From assembly GCF_009653635.1 (NCBI RefSeq), contig NZ_PPFD01000001.1, forward strand, positions 411,595-475,594: DNA of 64,000 nt. Reading direction: 5' to 3'. Below, piece by piece: positions 47,001-55,440 of this stretch. Numbering within the stretch: the first letter of the stretch is position 1; each line of letters begins with the position of its first letter. The notes beneath the pieces were generated by a model, which saw only the letters and a program-made list of their open reading frames with translations, was not told the origin of the DNA and made no database searches. The position numbers and the translations under genes were made by a program. The stretch is from Endozoicomonas sp. OPT23 (GTDB taxonomy: Bacteria > Pseudomonadota > Gammaproteobacteria > Pseudomonadales > Endozoicomonadaceae).

Positions 47001-49478
47001 GTGGCTATGGGTGCAGTAGAAAAAACACTGGAAGAGTACAAAGTTCTGTTCAGCGGTCGGCTACGACAGGGTGTTGAGCCGGAGCAGGCAAAGCAGTCCT
47101 TTGCAAAGGTATTTAAATTATCTGCTGATAGAGTAGATAGAATTTTTTCCGGGCAACCGGTCTCTCTGAAGAAAACGGGTGATAAGCAGGTTGCAGAGAA
47201 ATTTGCACTCAGGCTGGAAAAGCTGGGGCTGGAATGTCTGGTTGTTAATGGAAACACTGCTGAAAAAGCATTTGAGAATAAGGCACTTGAAAGTAAGTCA
47301 CTTGAAAGTAAGTCTCGAAAACCTGAAAAGGCGGCAATAAAAAAGCTGAATCCAAATCAATTATCCATTCAGGATATTGATCGAATGTTTTCCGGGCAGA
47401 TTAAACCGGTTAACGTATCTGCAGGGTATAGTCTGATGCTGTTGTTCGGTGCCCTGATTATTTTGCTTTTGCCGTTACTGTATCTAGCAATGACGGGGGC
47501 GGTCGCAGCACTTACCGGCTACCACGCCATCCATAATCTGGATTTACTGCTGGATCGTCAGGGTATGATCTTGGCGGCCGTCTTTTCTTATGGTGGCCCC
47601 ATCGTTATTGGCACCATACTGGTTTTCTTTTTGCTTAAACCACTGCTTGCGCCAGCCTATTCAAGAGAAGTTGAAATACGACTGGACCCGAGAAAATACC
47701 GACGTTTTTATCGATTTGTCGAGCAAATCTGCCAGAGAGTCGGTTCTCCAATGCCTGCTGAAATTCTCGTAGATCATCAAGTGAATGCCTCTGCCTCGCT
47801 GAAAAAAGGACTTTTCTCAAAAGAGCTGACTCTGACTGTGGGTATGCCACTGATATATGGCATGAGCTCACGACAGCTGGCAGGTATTCTGGCCCATGAG
47901 TTTGGTCACTTCAGCCAATCCTGGGCTATGCGTGCTGGTTTCAGCATGGGGTACATCATTAACTGGCTTTATCGTGGAGCCTTTGTACGGGATAAATGGG
48001 ATTACCTGCTAGAAAAATGGAGTGAGGAAAGCGAATGGTTTGGCGCAATGATCACTCTCTACATTGCTCGCGCAGGAGTCTGGCTCAGCCGTAAAATTTT
48101 ACACGGACTTATGTATGTCGCTCTTTTTGTACGACAGGGGCTGGGGCGGCAGATGGAATTTGATGCTGACCGCTATGAAGCGCGTATGAGTGGCAGCCAG
48201 CATTTCAGTCAAACAACAAGAAGGCTGGTTGAACTGTCTATTGCTTACCACCGCGCGGATGAACTCAATAACAGATCATGGACGGAAGGTAAGTTAGTCA
48301 ATAACCTGCCTGAGATGACTGAATTTCAGGCCGCTCACTTAACGGATGATGATCATAAATACATTACTCTAGGCCTGGAGAACGGTAAAACAGGGTTGAT
48401 GGATACGCACCCCTGCGACCAGGCGAGAATTGCCTCTGCAGAGAAAGAAAAGGCAGAGGGTATTTTCACCTCTGATTTATCCGCCAGAGTTCTTTTTCAG
48501 TCTCCGGAAAAACTGGCAGAACGAGTAACCACTGCTTTCTATGCAAACAATGGCCTTGTTTGTGACAGTCGTCACCTGATCAGCAGAGATCAACAGCTGG
48601 AAATGACAGGTCGAAGTCAGCAGAGCTTCGAAACTTTGGAGGCTTACTGGGGACGTTGGTTCGATGCCAGTAAAGTTCTGCCTGTTGTTTCTCTGTCTGA
48701 CGTTGAAGATGAGCAGGCTGTTGTCAAAAAACTTGAGCAGTGCAAACTAACCTTTCGACGTATGTCGGTGGATTACGATCAACTCGAAGATCAGCTGGTA
48801 AAGGCTAATGACAGAATGATTTCTGCTCTGCTTGGTCGAGCCTGGTTCGCGGCCGGGTTTGAAGTTGATATGGAATCCTATGGTTTCGAAAGGACAGAGC
48901 CAGAAGCCATAGCCAGAACTCTGAGAGAAAAAGCAGGTGATTTTCAGGCATTAGTTAAGAAACAGTTGCCCATGAATAAATTACTGGGTGAGCAATTGCG
49001 GCTGGGTTTAATGCTCTACGTACACCTTCATCCGGAAGATAAGCAGTTGATCTCGGGTATGATATCGGCACTAAAATCACTGCGAAGCCAGCAAGTGATT
49101 CTGGATAAAATCTGGTATAGCACTCAGGCTCTTGGCCATATAGAAAAAGTCTTCTCTGAAGAGCCGGACGCAAACAAGGATATGTATCAGCGTGCTATGG
49201 ACAGTGCTCGTGAGAATATCCCGGAGTGGCATAACCAGTTTATGGCTGTTGCTGACACCATTTCCGTCTGTCTGTACTCCGGTGAGCAGCCAAACGACCT
49301 TGGTCACCATATTAATGCTTACCTGAAAGGGGCAGAAGGTTCTGCTGACTACTACTATTCAGCATGGGAAGGTATGACCTGGTGGCACAGACGTGTGATG
49401 CTGAGGCTGGGAGAGTTAGCGCTATCAGCCGAGAGGCATTACGATGTTCAACCTTTGCAGATAAAGGTGGCTTCCTAG
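47001..49478 (+). CDS. Membrane M48-family zinc metalloprotease with N-terminal FSG-type domain
   Basis: An 825-residue protein. Residues 10-90 form a small domain (EEYKVLFSGRLRQGVEPEQAKQ..., RVDRIFSGQPVSLKKT) found at the N-terminus of assorted gammaproteobacterial membrane proteins, partly echoed again around residue 125 (DIDRMFSGQIKPVN). Two long membrane helices follow (about 140-165 and 190-215), then an M48/Ste24-like peptidase domain with HEXXH as LAHEFGH and a downstream ligand in EFDADRYEARMSG. The C-terminal half is a long soluble helical region. M48 enzymes such as HtpX handle membrane-protein quality control; the natural substrate here is unknown. The GTG at 47001 or ATG at 47007 may be used. 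Confidence 0.75.
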   Translation: MAMGAVEKTLEEYKVLFSGRLRQGVEPEQAKQSFAKVFKLSADRVDRIFSGQPVSLKKTGDKQVAEKFALRLEKLGLECLVVNGNTAEKAFENKALESKSLESKSRKPEKAAIKKLNPNQLSIQDIDRMFSGQIKPVNVSAGYSLMLLFGALIILLLPLLYLAMTGAVAALTGYHAIHNLDLLLDRQGMILAAVFSYGGPIVIGTILVFFLLKPLLAPAYSREVEIRLDPRKYRRFYRFVEQICQRVGSPMPAEILVDHQVNASASLKKGLFSKELTLTVGMPLIYGMSSRQLAGILAHEFGHFSQSWAMRAGFSMGYIINWLYRGAFVRDKWDYLLEKWSEESEWFGAMITLYIARAGVWLSRKILHGLMYVALFVRQGLGRQMEFDADRYEARMSGSQHFSQTTRRLVELSIAYHRADELNNRSWTEGKLVNNLPEMTEFQAAHLTDDDHKYITLGLENGKTGLMDTHPCDQARIASAEKEKAEGIFTSDLSARVLFQSPEKLAERVTTAFYANNGLVCDSRHLISRDQQLEMTGRSQQSFETLEAYWGRWFDASKVLPVVSLSDVEDEQAVVKKLEQCKLTFRRMSVDYDQLEDQLVKANDRMISALLGRAWFAAGFEVDMESYGFERTEPEAIARTLREKAGDFQALVKKQLPMNKLLGEQLRLGLMLYVHLHPEDKQLISGMISALKSLRSQQVILDKIWYSTQALGHIEKVFSEEPDANKDMYQRAMDSARENIPEWHNQFMAVADTISVCLYSGEQPNDLGHHINAYLKGAEGSADYYYSAWEGMTWWHRRVMLRLGELALSAERHYDVQPLQIKVAS

Positions 49479-49522
49479 GCAAATGATAAAGCAGGCTCAA
49501 TGACATCATTGAGCCTGAACCG

Positions 49523-50047
49523 TTAAAAACCTTTCAATAATTCCGGGGTGAACTGGTCAGTTGATACAGATATCCCGAGACTGCTTATTTGGCTGTTCAG
49601 TGTTTCAATATTCCGGTCCAGCTCTTGAAGAGTTAGAGTGTTGTCGTCCAGCAGATATATCTGCCTGAGCGCAGTGTAATAGAAGGTCAGACAAACCAGT
49701 GCATTTTGATTGTTTTCATCAGCAGAAACTTTAACTTTGGCCAGCTTGCGATAAATCCGGTTGGTCAGCTGCTTGAGTCGCCAGATATAGTAAACCTCTG
49801 CAAGAAATGGGTGATTTCGTAGCCTGAACAGAATCGCACTGCAGATCAGTGCAGCAGCAATAACGCCTGCCAGATTAAACCTGAAATTGCCGGTAGACTC
49901 CGCACCTTCAACAGGAGTCTGCCCATAGTAGGCAATTAGCGTGAAGCTGATGGTCAGCGATAGAATCACTAAGCCGGCAATAAAAGAGCCGATAACAATA
50001 TTGGCGTGCTTTCGGTATGTTGCCTTGTCTATTTCTTGGAGCTGCAT
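49523..50047 (-). CDS. DUF3087 membrane protein
   Basis: A 174-residue protein with two membrane helices near the N-terminus (NIVIGSFIAGLVILSLTISFTLIAY and FNLAGVIAAALICSAILF) and a cytoplasmic helical C-terminal half. MQLQEIDKATYRKHANIV and the FRFNLAGV segment match DUF3087 as I know it. Function unknown. It is 35 bases downstream of the orphan adhesin gene on the same strand and could be co-transcribed with it. Confidence 0.7.
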   Translation of the reverse strand: MQLQEIDKATYRKHANIVIGSFIAGLVILSLTISFTLIAYYGQTPVEGAESTGNFRFNLAGVIAAALICSAILFRLRNHPFLAEVYYIWRLKQLTNRIYRKLAKVKVSADENNQNALVCLTFYYTALRQIYLLDDNTLTLQELDRNIETLNSQISSLGISVSTDQFTPELLKGF

Positions 50048-50082
50048 TCAATAAATTCTTGGCTTGAAAGTGAGTGAGAAGC

Positions 50083-51036
50083 TTACGACGCTTCAACAGT
50101 AAGTGATAGCGTTCCCGAGTATACACCAGCCGACTTTCCGGCAAGTTCACTGTCATTAATTCTAATTCGGACTCTGGCATTATTCTGCCCGTTACAGCTA
50201 AGGGAATTGCTGCCTGCTGTAGAGGTTACGGCCTGATCAACGCTGACTGTTTCAAGACTTGAACCGTCGGCTGCCTTCGATAGTCGAACCATATAGTTAA
50301 TAGTGTCAGAGCCGTTGCTTAGCAGGAATTGATTGCCAGTGCCGCCATTTGCCCTGATGGTATAGCTTCCACCGCCCCAGACAAAGACACAGAAGCGTTC
50401 GTCCTTTCGGTAAAAGCTTCGGTTGGGAACTTTTTCTGTGAGGACTATATCGTCGAGTCCACTTATTTTATACAGATCAGGAAGAGTGATTTGAAAAGGA
50501 ATTCTGGAATGGTAAAGGTTACTACCCTGTCCCATATCCATACTGAGTTCACCACTGTAACGTCCGGGTTGAATAGATTGCAGCTGGCTTGCATTTAATG
50601 TTGCTCTAATCGAGGCCATGGCATTTCGGTCAGAGCAGAACCTTGCACCAGCAGTATCATTTGAAAGCCCGGAAGAGCTTATGTCTGCATAGGCAGAATC
50701 CGGATTACCTCGCCATTCCATTTTGATATCAGGACCATTATTGCCAATCTGAAAGAAACCACCGCCGACATCGGAGGCGGAGGTTCCTGTTTGAAAGGCA
50801 ATGTCGTAAGAGGTGGGATTCCCATCGGCTTGCCGGTAGGAGAGTGCACAGTAATTTTCGACAGTGCTAATGTCTCTGTTAGACGTACCATCCAGATCAG
50901 ACTCTTCGGGAATTAAAACAATTTCATCAAGCGCCTGAATATCTGCGCAGACACCGTTGCGACACTGTAAATCAGCATGGACAGGGCTGGAGAGGCAAAG
51001 AGCTGTAACAGCTGAAAGCTGCGGTAAATGTCTCAT
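50083..51036 (-). CDS. Orphan pilus adhesin-like protein (paralogue of 4312-5217)
   Basis: A 317-residue secreted protein with a signal peptide (SAVTALCLSSPVHA) and the same two-half, Cys-paired beta layout as the pilus tip-like protein at 4312. The C-terminal halves align: RFCVFVWGGGSYTIRANG here against NICVNRNGGGSFTLRASA there, and both end with (A/S)G.Y(S/Q)G.L(S/T)(L/I)(T/S)V. There is no pilin, chaperone or usher beside it. It may be assembled by the machinery encoded at 0.9-5.9 kb, or be a stand-alone secreted adhesin. GGAG precedes the ATG. Confidence 0.65.
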   Translation of the reverse strand: MRHLPQLSAVTALCLSSPVHADLQCRNGVCADIQALDEIVLIPEESDLDGTSNRDISTVENYCALSYRQADGNPTSYDIAFQTGTSASDVGGGFFQIGNNGPDIKMEWRGNPDSAYADISSSGLSNDTAGARFCSDRNAMASIRATLNASQLQSIQPGRYSGELSMDMGQGSNLYHSRIPFQITLPDLYKISGLDDIVLTEKVPNRSFYRKDERFCVFVWGGGSYTIRANGGTGNQFLLSNGSDTINYMVRLSKAADGSSLETVSVDQAVTSTAGSNSLSCNGQNNARVRIRINDSELAGKSAGVYSGTLSLTVEAS

Positions 51037-51152
51037 AATATGCTCCGGAGTGTTTAAACACTGGAGGCATTGGCTAAGAGTCCATTCCCGCCGATCACCA
51101 TCGGATTATTAAAAAGTGCTTATTTTATAATCAGATTCACATTTTAGTACAG

Positions 51153-51181
51153 CCTTACAAGCGGTTAGGTTACTTGTAAGG
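51153..51181 (-). terminator. Hairpin after the DUF2959 gene
   Basis: Perfect 9-bp arms CCTTACAAG and CTTGTAAGG with an 11-base loop, 9 bases beyond the DUF2959 stop on the minus strand; T run weak. Confidence 0.5.
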
Positions 51182-51190
51182 CCATCTTGC

Positions 51191-51838
51191 TTAACTTTTC
51201 TTGAGAACCTCTACGAACTTTCTGGATTCATTAATAGAGCGCTGCATATCGATTACCAGTCGTTCAATATCTTTTCTGATACTGCTGAACTCACCTTTCA
51301 GGGCCGCAATCGCCTGGGCATTCAGATTATGTTTCAGATACAGAACCTGATCCTGAAAAGCATTCAGTACGGGTTGCATACGCTTCTCGGACTTTTCCAT
51401 GCTGGCCAGCATGCGACTGTACTGACGACGGGTCTCTTTCAGTTTTGTCGCACTGGCACGACGCAGTTTTTCGTTAGAATAGAGTTCCAGTTCATCTTCC
51501 CATTCATCAAACAGCGCATCTGACACATCTTTCACGCCATTGATGCGCTTTCTGACATCTTCAGCCGAAGCCACACTGTCTTCGTATTCCGAGTTGAGGT
51601 GGGCATAAAGGCTTTCCAGTTCACCACCTTCAAAATCAACAACGCTGCGGAAACGTTCCAGAGCTGACTTGAACTGTTCCTGTGCTTCTTCCTGAGCTTC
51701 CTGAGAACTCTCAATACGATCAACCATGATGTCGCGTTTATGAACGCCGACCTTTTCCATGGCTGCGTAATAAGTGCTCTGACAGCCGCCCAGTACGAGA
51801 GCAGCCAATAAAATAAGAGTACTTCGAATGGCAGTCAT
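51191..51838 (-). CDS. DUF2959 lipoprotein
   Basis: A 215-residue lipoprotein (lipobox LGGC, Cys19) of the DUF2959 family: YYAAMEKVGVHKRDIMVDRIE right after the lipid anchor, then long coiled-coil-forming helices rich in Glu, Lys and Arg. It is probably anchored in the envelope with its helical part in the periplasm. Function unknown. AGGAG at proper spacing. Neighbour yccF is on the same strand 109 bases upstream. Confidence 0.85.
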   Translation of the reverse strand: MTAIRSTLILLAALVLGGCQSTYYAAMEKVGVHKRDIMVDRIESSQEAQEEAQEQFKSALERFRSVVDFEGGELESLYAHLNSEYEDSVASAEDVRKRINGVKDVSDALFDEWEDELELYSNEKLRRASATKLKETRRQYSRMLASMEKSEKRMQPVLNAFQDQVLYLKHNLNAQAIAALKGEFSSIRKDIERLVIDMQRSINESRKFVEVLKKS

Positions 51839-51946
51839 AGCTGCTTCTCCTGATTATTAGATATATCGAATACACATAAACGACTGTTCAAATCGTTATT
51901 TTTCCGCTGTAAGCAGGCAAATAATATGTGCGTTCGTATTTCTTTC

Positions 51947-52408
51947 TTATTTATCCGAACGAATATCGTCGACCACTGATTGAGCATGATTGGCTCTGGC
52001 TGCAGCGGCAATTTCCTTGGATACAACAGTTTTACCTATTGGTGCCAGAGCAATACCTGCCAGCTTCAGGTGCTGGATAGCAAAGGGAATACCAATAATG
52101 GTTATGGCACAGACAATAGCAGAGGTCAGGTGACCAATGGCCAGCCAGACTCCGGCAAAGATGAACCAGAGAATATTACCCAGAAATCCCAGTGTTCCTG
52201 TGCCAATGTCGTCTTCCAGTTTCAGTTCACGACGGCTGATCGCTTCCTGCCCGAACGGAAAAAAGGAAAACTTGCCCATCACAAAGCAGGCTCTGCCCCA
52301 GGGAATACCAATAATAGTAATAAATGCGACCAGCCCGAACATCCACCAGGCCAGCCCCATAATGATGCCGCCGAGTATGAACCATAAAAAGTTGCCAATG
52401 ACTCTCAT
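51947..52408 (-). CDS. yccF: YccF family inner-membrane protein
   Basis: A 153-residue protein with two YccF repeats: N-terminal GNFLWFILGGIIMGLAWW...TIIGIPWGRACF and a second LGNILWFIFAGVWLAIGH...TIIGIPFAIQHLKL. About four membrane helices. The function of YccF is not established; it has been linked to small-molecule permeability in some reports. AAAGGA precedes the ATG. Confidence 0.88.
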   Translation of the reverse strand: MRVIGNFLWFILGGIIMGLAWWMFGLVAFITIIGIPWGRACFVMGKFSFFPFGQEAISRRELKLEDDIGTGTLGFLGNILWFIFAGVWLAIGHLTSAIVCAITIIGIPFAIQHLKLAGIALAPIGKTVVSKEIAAAARANHAQSVVDDIRSDK

Positions 52409-52580
52409 CTGTCTTTCCTTTGGGGCTTTCCGTTAACGGTGGTTAACCGACTATTATGAAGGTTCTTTGAAGCAATTCGAAGCTACTATCGTATGAACTT
52501 CCTGACTTAATCCTGATGGACGAAGTATCCAGCAAAACTCTGAATCAATATTGAAAAAACAACGGAACAGGGTGGCTTAT

Positions 52581-53348
52581 ATGGGAACGTACGCGATTAC
52601 CGGAGGATCATCGGGCATTGGTGCCGTCATCAAGAGTCGACTGGAGAATGATGGTCACTCCGTTATTAATGTCGATATTCAGAAAACAGCAGATATAGTG
52701 GCTGATCTTGCAACTTCGGCAGGTAGGGAAGCAGCGATTCAAGGAATCAAGAGTTGGGCAGTCGATGGCTTTGATGGTTTTATTCCCTGTGCTGGTGTTG
52801 GCCCTAATACACAACCTTATTCTCGTATTGCTCAAACCAACTTCTTTGGTGTCGTCAGGCTGGTGGAATCTCTGCTGGATTTAGTGGCTAAAAAGCAGGG
52901 CAGTGTTTTATTTATCTCCTCCAATTCGGCTCCTATGCCAACGGATGCCAGAACTGTTGAGTTAATGCTCGAAGATAATGAACAGGCTACTTCCGAACAT
53001 ATCGATAAACTGGCTGATGGATTCAATGCTTACAGTGGTTCCAAGCAGGCAGTGGCTCAGTGGATGCGTCGCAAGACACAGGAAAGCGCTCAGCGAGGCG
53101 TAAGGTTTAATGCTATTGCTCCCGGTTTTACTCGAACGCCAATGACGGAAGAGGGCTTAAACAGTAAAGAGCATGGTGCTGCCACCAGAGAGTTTGTCGC
53201 CAGTATTCCCACAGGCCGCCCGGGGGAGCCGGAAGATATGTCCAATGCAGCTGCCTTTCTTTTGAGTTCTCAGGCCAGCTTTATCTGCGGCTCTGTTCTT
53301 TTCGTGGATGGCGGCCATGATGCCATGCTTCGATCAGATAGCTTCTAG
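52581..53348 (+). CDS. Short-chain dehydrogenase/reductase
   Basis: A 255-residue SDR with cofactor motif TGGSSGIG, a modified NNAG motif (PCAGVG), catalytic Ser in FISSNSAP and Y-x3-K in YSGSKQA. The layout, including an insertion after the catalytic Ser (residues about 120-150), resembles the 3-alpha-hydroxysteroid dehydrogenase/carbonyl reductase subgroup. The ATG at 52581 is chosen because MGTYAITGG is the natural SDR start; a TTG at 52551 is also in frame. Substrate unknown. Confidence 0.8.
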   Translation: MGTYAITGGSSGIGAVIKSRLENDGHSVINVDIQKTADIVADLATSAGREAAIQGIKSWAVDGFDGFIPCAGVGPNTQPYSRIAQTNFFGVVRLVESLLDLVAKKQGSVLFISSNSAPMPTDARTVELMLEDNEQATSEHIDKLADGFNAYSGSKQAVAQWMRRKTQESAQRGVRFNAIAPGFTRTPMTEEGLNSKEHGAATREFVASIPTGRPGEPEDMSNAAAFLLSSQASFICGSVLFVDGGHDAMLRSDSF

Positions 53349-53423
53349 TGGCAACCACTGATTGAGAACTGATCAGTCACAGGCGTAAGCTCTGCTGCCC
53401 TTATCTGTGAGTGCCTGTGATTG

Positions 53424-54356
53424 ATGACACATTTATCTGTTGCTGAAATTGAGAGAGTCATGGCTTCTATGCCTGAGGCTATCTCGAATACTTTTGGGCA
53501 GGGTCAACCTGCGAACTATATTCCTGCATTAGCTGGCATTGATTCTGGCAAGTTCGGCATGGCAATCAGCACAGTGGATGGTCGCGATTTTGTCTGTGGT
53601 GACGCCACTGAAATGTTCTCTATTCAGAGTATTTCCAAAGTTTTCAATCTCAGTATGGCCATCAGCCATATGGGAGAGGAGTTGTTTGATCGCGTAGGCG
53701 TTGAGCCGTCCGGTACTGCTTTTAACTCTCTGTCTCAGCTGGAATATGAAAACGGAATTCCAAGAAATCCTTTTATCAATGCGGGCGCTTTGGTGGTTAC
53801 TGATGCCTTGCTCGGTCATGTAACATCGCCCAAACAGGAGTTTCTGAGCTTTGTTCGCGGTCTGGCAAACAATATCGATGTTCACTACGACGAAGAAGTC
53901 TTCCGTTCTGAATACGACAATGGTCAGAGAAACACGGCTCTGGCCAATTACCTGAAAAGCTTCGGTAATCTCAATAACCATGTCTCAAGGGTTCTGGATT
54001 TCTATTTTTACCAGTGTTCTCTGTCTATGAGTTGTCAGGATCTGGCTCGGGCTTTTCGTTTTCTGGCTCAGGATGGCAAACACCCTTATAAAGATAAGCA
54101 GGTGGTCAGCAAGCGTAAGGCTCGCCGTATCAATTCCTTGATGATGACGTGTGGCACTTATGATGAAGCGGGTGAGTTTGCCTTTAATGTAGGTTTGCCG
54201 TGCAAGAGTGGTGTCGGTGGTGGCATTGTTGCCATTATTCCAGGAGAAATGTCGATCTGTGTCTGGAGTCCGGAGCTTGGTACGAAAGGAAACTCGCTAC
54301 CTGGTACCGAAGCTCTGAAATACTTTGTTGAGCAGACAGGTCACTCCGTCTTCTGA
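53424..54356 (+). CDS. glsA: Glutaminase
   Basis: A 310-residue serine-dependent glutaminase hydrolysing glutamine to glutamate and ammonia. The family motifs are complete: FGMAISTVDG, the catalytic Ser-x-x-Lys in FSIQSISKVF, IPRNPFINAGALVV, EYDNGQRN, and KSGVGGGIVAIIP. Beta-lactamase-like fold. The ATG at 53424 gives the usual length of 308-310. Glutamate produced could serve as osmolyte or in acid resistance; that is an inference. Confidence 0.95.
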   Translation: MTHLSVAEIERVMASMPEAISNTFGQGQPANYIPALAGIDSGKFGMAISTVDGRDFVCGDATEMFSIQSISKVFNLSMAISHMGEELFDRVGVEPSGTAFNSLSQLEYENGIPRNPFINAGALVVTDALLGHVTSPKQEFLSFVRGLANNIDVHYDEEVFRSEYDNGQRNTALANYLKSFGNLNNHVSRVLDFYFYQCSLSMSCQDLARAFRFLAQDGKHPYKDKQVVSKRKARRINSLMMTCGTYDEAGEFAFNVGLPCKSGVGGGIVAIIPGEMSICVWSPELGTKGNSLPGTEALKYFVEQTGHSVF

Positions 54357-54428
54357 CAGTTTATTGATATATGGTACATACTGCAGTATACCCATTCGTG
54401 GTAGAGTTATTTTTTTCGTTAGCTGTAG

Positions 54429-55271
54429 ATGGGCCCTTACAGAATGACCGATAAACAAGATCGCCCCGAAACTGAACCGGATGATCTGGACGGGGTATTT
54501 CCCGTTGATGAACACTTCGAGGAAGAAGTGGTAGAAGGCGGCAGGAAAGTACGCCACAAAGGTATTTATATCCTGCCTAACCTGTTTACTACAGGTAACC
54601 TGTTCTGTGGCTTTTACGCCATTATCAGTGCTCAGGCCGGATTTTTCACCCAGGCCTGTATCGCTGTTTTTGTGGCCATGGTGCTGGATGGTCTGGATGG
54701 TCGGGTTGCTCGTATGACCAACACCCAGAGCAAGTTCGGTGCTGAGTACGACAGTCTTGCCGACATGGTGACCTTTGGCGTTGCGCCAGGCATGGTAGCC
54801 TATAGCTGGGCACTGAACGACCTGGGCAAGTTTGGCTGGATGGTTGCCTTTATCTATGCCGCTTGTGCCGCTCTTCGTCTGGCACGCTTTAATACCATGA
54901 TTGAAGTAACCGACAGCCGATTCTTTACCGGTCTGGCCAGCCCTGCTGCTGCAGCGCTGGTGATTGGTATGGTCTGGGCGCTCAGTGACTTTGGTATTGA
55001 CGGTAATACCTTTGCCATTGCCCTTCTGGGTGCTGTAATCACTGCACTGTCCGGCATCCTGATGGTGAGTAACTTTAAATACAACAGTTTCAAAAAGCTG
55101 GACCTGAGAGGTCGTGTGCCTTTCGTGTTTATGCTGGTGATGGTTCTGGCCTTTGCTGTTGTCTTTACTGATCCTCCCCGTGTACTGATGCTGATCTTCC
55201 TGGGCTATGCCTGTTCCGGACCGGTTATGTACCTGATGGAACGGACCAGAAAGCAGCCAGCTGCAGAATAA
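54429..55271 (+). CDS. pssA: CDP-diacylglycerol-serine O-phosphatidyltransferase
   Basis: A 280-residue membrane enzyme of the CDP-alcohol phosphatidyltransferase family, making phosphatidylserine, precursor of phosphatidylethanolamine. The signature DG-x2-AR-x8-G-x3-D-x3-D is complete as DGRVARMTNTQSKFG followed by AEYDSLAD. An acidic N-terminal extension of about 45 residues precedes six to eight membrane helices. This is the Bacillus/Pseudomonas-type enzyme, unrelated to the soluble E. coli PssA. In Pseudomonas, pssA directly follows ilvC; here 8.7 kb separate them. A strong terminator follows. Confidence 0.93.
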   Translation: MGPYRMTDKQDRPETEPDDLDGVFPVDEHFEEEVVEGGRKVRHKGIYILPNLFTTGNLFCGFYAIISAQAGFFTQACIAVFVAMVLDGLDGRVARMTNTQSKFGAEYDSLADMVTFGVAPGMVAYSWALNDLGKFGWMVAFIYAACAALRLARFNTMIEVTDSRFFTGLASPAAAALVIGMVWALSDFGIDGNTFAIALLGAVITALSGILMVSNFKYNSFKKLDLRGRVPFVFMLVMVLAFAVVFTDPPRVLMLIFLGYACSGPVMYLMERTRKQPAAE

Positions 55272-55300
55272 AATAAGAACGCCTTCTTTTATTCCAGCTC

Positions 55301-55338
55301 AAAAAAAAGCCCCTGCATAAGTCAGGGGCTTTTTTTAT
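55301..55338 (+). terminator. Intrinsic terminator of pssA
   Basis: AGCCCCTG-CATAAGT-CAGGGGCT with a preceding A run and a following T run; because of both runs it may work in both directions. Confidence 0.88.
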
Positions 55339-55345
55339 TTAGCAG

Positions 55346-55440
55346 TTAAGTACACAGACATATGAATTCATACACCCTTTGCCCGCCTCCGGCGGGCAAA
55401 GGGTGATTTAATATTCAATTATGTGTATCTGCACACTTAT
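55346..55440. repeat. Dispersed palindromic intergenic element, copy B (best preserved)
   Basis: A 95-bp element between convergent pssA and the transporter gene. The core is a perfect 14-bp palindrome, ACCCTTTGCCCGCC (55374-55387) and GGCGGGCAAAGGGT (55391-55404), around TCC. The ends, TTAAGTACACAGACATATGA and the reverse complement of the right end TAAGTGTGCAGATACACATA, are imperfect inverted repeats. The right end supplies the TAA stop (55437-55439) of the transporter gene. Confidence 0.8.
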
